The notes beneath the pieces are model-generated. The model had not been told where the DNA came from. It searched no databases and saw only the letters and a program-made list of their open reading frames with translations. A stretch of DNA of 64,000 nt from Aliirhizobium smilacinae (lineage in GTDB: Bacteria; Pseudomonadota; Alphaproteobacteria; Rhizobiales; Rhizobiaceae), in NCBI RefSeq assembly GCF_006335145.1, contig NZ_VDMN01000001.1:930001-994000 (forward strand). The letters are read 5' to 3'. Within the stretch, counting starts at the first letter, position 1, and the number at the start of each line of letters is the position of its first letter. The position numbers and the translations under genes were made by a program. Of this stretch, positions 25,448 through 32,164 are shown in pieces.

Positions 25448-27634
25448 ATGAAGAAATCGGTCAAGTCTTCCGCAATGAGAGCGGGCGTAAAGAAGGCAGG
25501 TCTGTGGACAGGCGTTGCGGCTATCGGGCTTGTTGCGGCCTGGGCGGCGCAGGCGCAGGATGCCGGCAGCAGCCAGAGCGGCACGACGCTTGCTCCCATC
25601 GTCCTTCAGGGCGAAGGCGAACAGGGCGGCACCGGCCCGGTCAAGGGTTATGTCGCCAAGCAAACCACGACCGGTTCGAAGACGGATACGCCACTCAACG
25701 AAATCCCGCAGTCGGTTTCCGTCATCGGCACTGAAGAAATGTCCGACCGAGGCGTCGTCGACAAGGTCGATCAGGCCCTGCTCTACACGCCGGGCGTCTT
25801 CGCTCAGCCTTACGGCTCGGACGTCGATACGGACTGGATCTATGTGCGCGGCTTCAATGCCAGCCAGACCGGCTTGTTTCTCGATAATCTGGCGTTGACG
25901 AACCACGCCTTCGGCAATTTCCAGATCGATGCGTTTATGCTGGAACGCGTCGAAGTGCTGAAGGGTCCGGCATCCGTCCTGCTCGGTGGTGCAAATGCCG
26001 GTGGCGTTATCAACCAGGTGCGCAAGCGCCCAACCGATCAGCCCTATTTCTACACAGAACTGGGTATCGACAGCAACGGAGCCGGCTACGGTGCATTTGA
26101 CCTGTCCGATAAACTCGGCGGCAGCGATGTCGCCAGCTATCGTCTGACCGGCAAGCTTTCCGGCGGCGACGGCTATTCGGACGAGCAGGAAGACTTCCAC
26201 GGCTTCATCATGCCACAGGTCACAATCCAGCCCGACGACGCGACCAGCCTCAACCTTTGGGGTTACGTCAGCCATCTGGACCAGACTCATACGAACAATG
26301 GTCTTTTCCCCTATTCCGGAACGGTCGTCAGCAATCCCACCTTCGGCAAGATCGATCGTGACGCCTATCTCGGCAATTCGGACTTCGACATCGGCCGGGC
26401 CACACAGTCGATGATTGGCTATGAATTCGAGCACGAATTCGAAGATGGATGGAAGTTCACCCAGAACCTTCGCTACGCCAACCTGAACAAGCGCGAACGC
26501 CAGATTTATCCATTCGACTACGACTCGCAGAGCAATGGAACGATCCTGATGTACGCCGACGACGTGCGTTCGAAGGCAAATTCGTTCAATATCGATAACC
26601 GCATCGAGAACGATTTCGATATCGGTGGCGCCAATCACAAGGTCATGGCCGGCATCGACTATCGCTATTACCGTCTCGATAACAACCAGTTGGCGGCGTT
26701 CGGCGATCAGGTTGATCCACGCGACGGCTCTTACGGCACGCCGCCGACACTCTTCCCGTCCACCTATCAGATCTACTCGATCAATCAGGTCGGCGCATAC
26801 GTGCAGGATCAGGTCAAATTCGGTGGTGGCTGGATTGCGACCCTGAACGGCCGTTTCGACTACCTTCATAGCGATCTTGAAACCATCCGTTTCACACCGG
26901 CCGAAGACACGCTTTCGGACACGGCCTGGAGTGGCCGTGCCGGTCTGGCTTATGAATTCGACAATGGCCTGACACCTTACGCCAGCGTCGCGACCTTCTT
27001 CAGCCCGCTCGTCGGTGCAAGCGCTGATGGTACACTGAAGCCGGAGGAAGGCGAACAATACGAAGCCGGCGTCAAATATGAGCCTACATCGTTCGATGGC
27101 GTGCTGACCGCTTCACTGTTCCAGATCGACAAGCAGAATTATACGGTTTCCGTACCTGTTGCGGGTGGCGGCACGGAGAGCAGGCAGCTTGGGGAGGTTC
27201 GCTCGCGCGGCATTGAACTCGAAGGCAAGGTCAATCTCGACCAGAACTGGAAGATGATTGCTTCGGCTTCGTATACGGATATCGAGTTCACCAATAATCC
27301 GGGCTTTGAAGGCAACACTCCGGCAACCGTCCCGAGTTCGCAGGCTGCACTTTGGCTGGACTACACAGTCACGGAAGGCGCACTTGAAGGTTTGGGTCTC
27401 GGCGCGGGCGTGCGTTACCGAGGCAAGTCCTGGGCAGACGACGGGAATACGCAGCGTGTCAGCGATGCCACGGTCTTCGATGCAGGTATCCGCTACGAAA
27501 AGAACGACTGGAAGGCCGCCCTTAATGTGACCAACCTGTTCGACAAGGAATATGTCGCGGGCTGCAATACGAATATCTTCTGCGGTTATGGCGAAGCGCG
27601 CACCGTCACCTTCAAGGTCAGCAAGGTCTGGTAG
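25448..27634 (+). CDS. TonB-dependent siderophore receptor
   Basis: 728-residue outer-membrane receptor. Signal peptide about residues 1-37; plug domain about 80-185 with PLNEIPQSVSVIG, VDQALLYTPGV, RGFNASQTGLFLDNL and LERVEVLKGPASVLLGG; then a 22-strand barrel that ends in EARTVTFKVSKVW, an aromatic last residue as expected for BamA recognition. The plug motifs are those of the TIGR01783 ferric-siderophore (FhuA/FoxA-like) group. The ligand is most likely a hydroxamate-type ferric siderophore, but that is inference. Preceded by a RirA-type box and followed by a terminator and a siderophore-reductase gene. Confidence 0.95.
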   Translation: MKKSVKSSAMRAGVKKAGLWTGVAAIGLVAAWAAQAQDAGSSQSGTTLAPIVLQGEGEQGGTGPVKGYVAKQTTTGSKTDTPLNEIPQSVSVIGTEEMSDRGVVDKVDQALLYTPGVFAQPYGSDVDTDWIYVRGFNASQTGLFLDNLALTNHAFGNFQIDAFMLERVEVLKGPASVLLGGANAGGVINQVRKRPTDQPYFYTELGIDSNGAGYGAFDLSDKLGGSDVASYRLTGKLSGGDGYSDEQEDFHGFIMPQVTIQPDDATSLNLWGYVSHLDQTHTNNGLFPYSGTVVSNPTFGKIDRDAYLGNSDFDIGRATQSMIGYEFEHEFEDGWKFTQNLRYANLNKRERQIYPFDYDSQSNGTILMYADDVRSKANSFNIDNRIENDFDIGGANHKVMAGIDYRYYRLDNNQLAAFGDQVDPRDGSYGTPPTLFPSTYQIYSINQVGAYVQDQVKFGGGWIATLNGRFDYLHSDLETIRFTPAEDTLSDTAWSGRAGLAYEFDNGLTPYASVATFFSPLVGASADGTLKPEEGEQYEAGVKYEPTSFDGVLTASLFQIDKQNYTVSVPVAGGGTESRQLGEVRSRGIELEGKVNLDQNWKMIASASYTDIEFTNNPGFEGNTPATVPSSQAALWLDYTVTEGALEGLGLGAGVRYRGKSWADDGNTQRVSDATVFDAGIRYEKNDWKAALNVTNLFDKEYVAGCNTNIFCGYGEARTVTFKVSKVW

Positions 27635-27650
27635 CCCAACAGCCTGAAAC

Positions 27651-27679
27651 GTTAAGTTGACAATTCAAGTAAACTTAAC
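27651..27679. other. AT-rich inverted repeat after the receptor gene
   Basis: GTTAAGTT (27651-27658) and AACTTAAC (27672-27679) are perfect 8-bp arms with a 13-nt loop, placed just before the strong terminator. It may be an extra 3' hairpin or a protein site upstream of the SIP gene. Confidence 0.35.
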
Positions 27680-27681
27680 CA

Positions 27682-27709
27682 GGAAGGCCCACACGGGCCT
27701 TCCTTTTTT
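27682..27709 (+). terminator. Terminator between receptor and SIP genes
   Basis: GGAAGGCCC (27682-27690), loop ACAC, GGGCCTTCC (27695-27703), then six T. A canonical intrinsic terminator, so the SIP gene at 27745 is either read through or has its own promoter. Confidence 0.92.
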
Positions 27710-27744
27710 GCTTCTGCCGGCCCCGCATGTTTGGAGGAATGATC

Positions 27745-28830
27745 GTGAACGCTGCCAGTTTTCCGCACCGGGATTTCGTTCTCACCGGCACCGCCATTCC
27801 GGTGGATGCAGACGACATGCTGGCGGAAATCTGCGAACATTTCATCGACCATGCCGAGGTGTTTCGCGACGGTGACCACGTGACGCTGTCGAGCGAGATC
27901 GGCGAGGCCTATATTTCGCGGGTTAGCGAACAGCTGGACATCCGGCTTGCCTGCTCGACCGAAGACATGCTGTCGATGACGCGCGGCATCATTGCCGAGC
28001 ACCTGTTCATGTTTGCCGGCGACGATCCGCTGACACTCGAATGGGCCGATCAGCCGAAGCCGACAAGACTTTCGAACCTCAGTGAAATCCGGATCGTATC
28101 GGCGCAGAACGTCACGCCGCGGATGCGGCGGCTGATCGTCTCCTGCGCCGATGTCGCCCGGTTCGATACGACCGAAGGTCTGCATGTGCGGCTACTGATG
28201 CCGCCAAAAGGCCGCGAGCCGATCTGGCCGGTGACGCTTGCCGACGGACGCATCGGCTGGCCGGAAGGCGAAGACGAGATCGCCGTGCGTTATTACACCA
28301 TTCGCAGCATCGATCTCGAGCACCAGCAAATGGCGATCGATTTCGTGTTGCACGAAGATTGCGGAAAACGCATGCCGGGCGCCGAATTCGGTCTCACCGC
28401 GCAACCGGGCGACCGGGCAGCCCTTCTCGGCCCCGGTGCCGGCGGCATGCCGGAAGCAAAAGATCTGCTGCTTGCCGGCGACGAGACCGCCCTGCCCGCC
28501 ATAGCGCGGATGATCGAACTGGCGACCCCGGATACGAAAGTTCACGCGATCATCGAAGTTGCGGACAAGGCGGAGGAACAGGCGCTGACCTGTGCGGCCG
28601 CCGGTTTTTCCGTCGAATGGCTGCATCGCAACGGTACCGAGCCGGGCACGGCCGGGCTGCTCGAACCGGCGATTGCGGCAAGGCTCGATAAGCTCGGTCC
28701 GGACACATTCGTCTGGGCGGCCTGCGAAAAGACCGAGGCGCAGGCGATCCGTGCGCGGCTGAAAGCCCACGGTCTCGACCGGGCGCGGATGACCTCGATC
28801 ACCTATTGGCGACGTGGCCACACGGACTGA
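27745..28830 (+). CDS. Siderophore-interacting flavoprotein with N-terminal DUF2218 domain
   Basis: 361-residue cytoplasmic ferric-siderophore reductase. Residues about 5-98 match DUF2218 (ADDMLAEICEHFIDHAEVF ... AEHLFMFAGDDPLTLEW), residues 105-235 are the FAD-binding barrel with RYYT as the flavin-stacking motif, and residues 240-355 are the SIP NADH-binding domain. Start is GTG 27745, six bases after GGAGGA (27733-27738); the ATG at 27739 directly abuts that site and the ATG at 27727 lies before it. It should release iron from the siderophore taken up by the receptor. Confidence 0.92.
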   Translation: MNAASFPHRDFVLTGTAIPVDADDMLAEICEHFIDHAEVFRDGDHVTLSSEIGEAYISRVSEQLDIRLACSTEDMLSMTRGIIAEHLFMFAGDDPLTLEWADQPKPTRLSNLSEIRIVSAQNVTPRMRRLIVSCADVARFDTTEGLHVRLLMPPKGREPIWPVTLADGRIGWPEGEDEIAVRYYTIRSIDLEHQQMAIDFVLHEDCGKRMPGAEFGLTAQPGDRAALLGPGAGGMPEAKDLLLAGDETALPAIARMIELATPDTKVHAIIEVADKAEEQALTCAAAGFSVEWLHRNGTEPGTAGLLEPAIAARLDKLGPDTFVWAACEKTEAQAIRARLKAHGLDRARMTSITYWRRGHTD

Positions 28831-28902
28831 TCCACGCGCATCAGGCTTGCTCCGCTGATCGCGAAGACTTATCTCCGTGATGAGTAGAGGGATTCCCGTT
28901 CC

Positions 28903-29745
28903 ATGACCAAAGCCTATCTTCCGACCCGCAGCCTGATCCGGATTTCCGGCAAGGACGCCCAGGATTTTCTGCATTCGCTGATCACCACCGATGTCGAGGG
29001 ACTGCCGGAAAACGAGGCGCGGCCCGGCGCTTTGCTGACACCCCAGGGCAAGATCCTGTTCGACTTCAGCATCTGGCGAGATGTCGACGGTTTTATCGTC
29101 GAGACCGATGCCTCACAGCGTGAGGCGCTTACCAAGCGGCTGATGATGTACAAGCTGCGCGCCGCGGTCGATCTGGCTGCCCTGCCCGAAGACGGCGTGA
29201 CCGTGTTCTGGGGCGAGGATGCCGATCAGGGCATGGTTGTCGATGGCGGTTTTGCAAAGGCGGGGATCGCGCTTTTCCGCACGCCCGGACAGCATGCCGA
29301 GGATCCGGCAGCGGCCTATCAGTCCCTCAGGATCGATGCCGGCCTCGTCGTTTCCGGCGAGGACTATGCGCTGCAGGATGCGTTTCCGCATGACATCCTG
29401 CTCGACAAGAATGGCGGGCTGTCGTTCCGCAAGGGATGTTATGTCGGCCAGGAAGTCGTCTCGCGCATGCAGCACCGCGGTACGGCTCGCCGCCGCGTGG
29501 CGCAGGTTACTGCCGGGGCAGTGCTTCCGGCAGCGGGCACAGAGATTACGGCGAACGGAAAGCCTGTGGGAACGCTGGGGTCGGTTTCGGGCAAGAATGC
29601 CCTTGCCATCGTGCGGATCGACCGCGTCGGCGATGCGGTCGCCAATGGTGTGCCGCTTCTGGCCGGCGGCGTGCCGGTGACGATCGAGCTTCCCGCCTGG
29701 ACCGGTCTCACCTTCCCTGCCGAGACGGAAGGGGCGCAGCAGTGA
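28903..29745 (+). CDS. ygfZ: YgfZ/GcvT-like folate-binding protein
   Basis: 280-residue tetrahydrofolate-binding protein of the YgfZ/IBA57 family, which helps assemble or repair certain 4Fe-4S enzymes. The signature K-G-C-Y-x-G-Q-E is present as KGCYVGQEVVSRMQ (about residues 180-193), and the N-terminal SGKDAQDFLHSLITTD matches the family. The stop overlaps the start of the next gene by 4 bp. Standing right after iron-acquisition genes it fits an iron/iron-sulfur theme, though the operon boundary is not proven. Confidence 0.93.
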   Translation: MTKAYLPTRSLIRISGKDAQDFLHSLITTDVEGLPENEARPGALLTPQGKILFDFSIWRDVDGFIVETDASQREALTKRLMMYKLRAAVDLAALPEDGVTVFWGEDADQGMVVDGGFAKAGIALFRTPGQHAEDPAAAYQSLRIDAGLVVSGEDYALQDAFPHDILLDKNGGLSFRKGCYVGQEVVSRMQHRGTARRRVAQVTAGAVLPAAGTEITANGKPVGTLGSVSGKNALAIVRIDRVGDAVANGVPLLAGGVPVTIELPAWTGLTFPAETEGAQQ

Positions 29746-30359
29746 CAGCGACGACCGGTGCGCGCGCCTGGCAGCGCATGCTTTCGGGCCGCCGGCTCGA
29801 TCTGCTCGACCCCTCGCCGCTTGATGTCGAGATTTCCGACATTGCCCACGGGCTTGCCCGCGTCGCCCGCTGGAACGGCCAGACGCGCGGCGACCATGCC
29901 TTTTCCGTTGCGCAGCACTGCCTTGTGGTCGAGGAGATCTTTCGCCGCTGCAACGAGGCTGCCCCTGCCGATGCCTTGCAGATGACGCTTTTGCACGATG
30001 CGCCGGAATATGTGATCGGCGACATGATCTCGCCGTTCAAATCGGTGGTCGGCGGCGGCTACAAGACGGTGGAAGCGCGGCTGGAGGCTGCGATCCATAT
30101 TCGTTTCGGCCTGGCGCCGCATCCAACCAAGGAGCTGAAGGTGCGGATCAAGAAGGCCGATACGGTCGCTGCGTATTTCGAGGCGACGGAACTGGCAGGG
30201 TTCACCGCTGCCGAGGCGCGAAAATTCTTCGGCCAGCCGCGCGGCATCACCCGCGACATGTTGCCCCTCAGCCCCCTTTCGGCCGTCGAGGCGCAGGCCC
30301 TGTTCATCGCGCGTTTCGAGGCGATCGAGATGGAGCGGGAAAAGGCAAAAGCATCATGA
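29742..30359 (+). CDS. HD-domain phosphohydrolase
   Basis: 205-residue HD protein. HGLARVARWNGQT, HAFSVAQHCLVVEEI and MTLLHDAPEYVIGDMISPFK supply the H...HD...D metal ligands of the YfbR-like 5'-deoxynucleotidase group. The start is GTG 29742, which overlaps the ygfZ TGA as GTGA; a frame open much further upstream lies inside ygfZ and is not coding. It probably cleaves nucleotides, substrate not evident. It overlaps the next gene by ATGA. Confidence 0.88.
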   Translation: MTATTGARAWQRMLSGRRLDLLDPSPLDVEISDIAHGLARVARWNGQTRGDHAFSVAQHCLVVEEIFRRCNEAAPADALQMTLLHDAPEYVIGDMISPFKSVVGGGYKTVEARLEAAIHIRFGLAPHPTKELKVRIKKADTVAAYFEATELAGFTAAEARKFFGQPRGITRDMLPLSPLSAVEAQALFIARFEAIEMEREKAKAS

Positions 30360-30904
30360 GCACCGTTGCCGGCCGCATCATCGTCTGCCCGCTTGCCAGT
30401 ATCGCGGAGACCGCCGCGCGCAACGGCGCGCACGAAATGGTCAGCCTGATTGCCGAGAAACAGGATTTTCATCGGCCGGGCATCATTCGCGCCGAGCGGC
30501 ATCTGAAGCTTGCGATGAACGATATCGGCTTTGCCGGCACCGGCGGGCTGATCGCGCCGAGCGAAAACCATGTCGCACAACTGATCGAGTTCGTCCGCGA
30601 CTGGGACCAGTCGGCGCCGTTGATCGTGCATTGCTGGATGGGCGTTTCCCGCTCACCGGCGGCAGCCGTCCTCGCCATTCTGGCGCTGCATCCGGAAGAG
30701 GACGATGTTGCGCTGGCACGGCGGCTTCGCAAGGTAGCGCCGCATGCGACACCGAACACCAGGCTGATCGAAATCGGCGACAGGATGCTTGCCCGCGAAG
30801 GCCGTTTGATTGCGGCAATGAAGTCGATCGGGCGTGGGGCGGATACTGATGGACGGGCATCGTTTTCGATAGAACTACGGCAGGAAAACTCGCCAAACAG
30901 TTGA
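30356..30904 (+). CDS. Dual-specificity/tyrosine phosphatase-like protein
   Basis: 182-residue protein with the C-x5-R-S phosphatase loop as VHCWMGVSRSPAA (about residues 89-101) and an upstream general-acid region near residue 58. The fold is that of a DSP-like protein tyrosine phosphatase. Its ATG overlaps the HD gene stop by 4 bp, so ygfZ, HD hydrolase and phosphatase are one translationally coupled unit. The substrate is unknown. Confidence 0.85.
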   Translation: MSTVAGRIIVCPLASIAETAARNGAHEMVSLIAEKQDFHRPGIIRAERHLKLAMNDIGFAGTGGLIAPSENHVAQLIEFVRDWDQSAPLIVHCWMGVSRSPAAAVLAILALHPEEDDVALARRLRKVAPHATPNTRLIEIGDRMLAREGRLIAAMKSIGRGADTDGRASFSIELRQENSPNS

Positions 30905-31012
30905 GAAATATGATAATTCCAGGGAAATAGCGAAAACCTTCCGCGATCGCCTTGACCTCTCCACCCTTTGCGCCAATTACGGGCGCTTAGGAAAAGAGGA
31001 GTTTTTTGCGGT

Positions 31013-31846
31013 ATGGATCAGGCATCCGACTTCGTCGTCGCGACACGAACGGCGCTTGCTCAACTGACGGCTCTGGGCGTCCAATATTCCTTCTCCGTCA
31101 TCGGCGCGATCATTCTTCTGATCCTCGGCTGGCTCGTTGCAGGACTTCTCAGCCGATGGGTCTTTAACGGCCTGTCGCATATCAACGGCATCGACGCGAC
31201 GCTGTCGCAGTTCTTCTCCAATATCGTGCGCTATGCGGCGCTGATCCTCGTCGTGGTGATGGTGCTCGGCCAGTTCGGCGTGCAGACGGCATCTATCCTC
31301 GCCGCACTCGGCGCGATCGGCCTTGCCGTCGGTCTGGCGCTGCAGGGCACGTTGCAGAATATCGCCGCCGGCATCATGCTGCTCGTGCTGCGCCCGTTCC
31401 GGGTCGGCGAAAGCATCGAGACCGGATCGGTCACCGGCACGATCGTCGACGTGGGCCTGTTCGCAACCGAGCTGAAGACCGCCGAGGGTGTCTATCGGCT
31501 GGCGCCGAACTCCACCCTGTGGAACGTGCCGATCACCAATTACAGCCGCCTCGCCAGCCGCCGCCACGAGATCACCATTTCGATCGGCGCGGATGAAAAT
31601 GTCGACGTGACCGAAAGCAAGCTGATCAAACTTGCGACGGCCGACAAACGCGTGCTGAAATCCCCTGCCCCGGCCGCGTTCCTGTCTGATTTCGATGCCG
31701 GCAGCGCCAAGATCACCCTACGTTACTGGATCGGCAGCAAACAGTGGTGGGACGTGAGTCGCGACATGACCAAGGCCGTCAAGATCGCCTTCGACAAGGA
31801 ACCTGAAACCGAGACGCCTCAATCCTCCGAGGAGGCTACGGCCTAA
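31013..31846 (+). CDS. MscS-family mechanosensitive channel
   Basis: 277-residue small-conductance channel. Three membrane segments (about residues 22-44, 62-85, 90-115); the third is the Gly/Ala pore helix AALGAIGLAVGLALQGTLQNIAAG. The beta domain begins RPFRVGESIETGSVTGTIVDVGLF, followed by PNSTLWNVPITNYSR, both family hallmarks. It vents solutes from the cytoplasm on hypo-osmotic shock. ATG 31013 follows a GAGGAG site. It lies about 110 bp after the phosphatase gene. Confidence 0.95.
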   Translation: MDQASDFVVATRTALAQLTALGVQYSFSVIGAIILLILGWLVAGLLSRWVFNGLSHINGIDATLSQFFSNIVRYAALILVVVMVLGQFGVQTASILAALGAIGLAVGLALQGTLQNIAAGIMLLVLRPFRVGESIETGSVTGTIVDVGLFATELKTAEGVYRLAPNSTLWNVPITNYSRLASRRHEITISIGADENVDVTESKLIKLATADKRVLKSPAPAAFLSDFDAGSAKITLRYWIGSKQWWDVSRDMTKAVKIAFDKEPETETPQSSEEATA

Positions 31847-32164
31847 CAGAGATCCCTATCCATCGTTTCTGCACGGCAGAGTACCGGTATGCGCGGACCT
31901 CCGTTGCCTTATGGGCGCGGACAAGCCGGAGCCAGGCATGGACGATGGCAAGGATGTATCGGGTCCGGTTACGAGGACCGGACCCGATAGCTTTTGGATC
32001 GATCCGACGCCGAACCTGTCCGTCTGACGTTTGCCATTTCCCCCGACGTGCCTTATCCACCCATGCCAACCGTCTTATGGTTTGTGGAAGGTGGCGGAAA
32101 AGCCTTTCTTCGCCAGGTTGTTCCTCTAGATTAACGGCGTCGGCCGCACGCCGGCATTGGGGGA
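31847..32164. other. 318-bp intergenic stretch with a strong hairpin
   Basis: Apart from the hairpin at 31957-31989 no gene is convincing. A 38-codon frame (31911-32027) spans that hairpin but lacks a ribosome site. The right end holds the promoter of the DUF2339 gene. Confidence 0.5.
31957..31989 (+). terminator. Terminator after mscS
   Basis: TATCGGGTCCGGT (31957-31969) pairs perfectly with ACCGGACCCGATA (31977-31989) over a 7-nt loop; GCTTTT follows. It is 110 bp past the channel gene stop. Confidence 0.7.

Noticed and set aside
31911..32027. 38-codon plus-strand frame ending SFWIDPTPNLSV
   Set aside because: It spans the mscS terminator hairpin and has no ribosome site; coding sense not shown, though conservation would be worth a glance.
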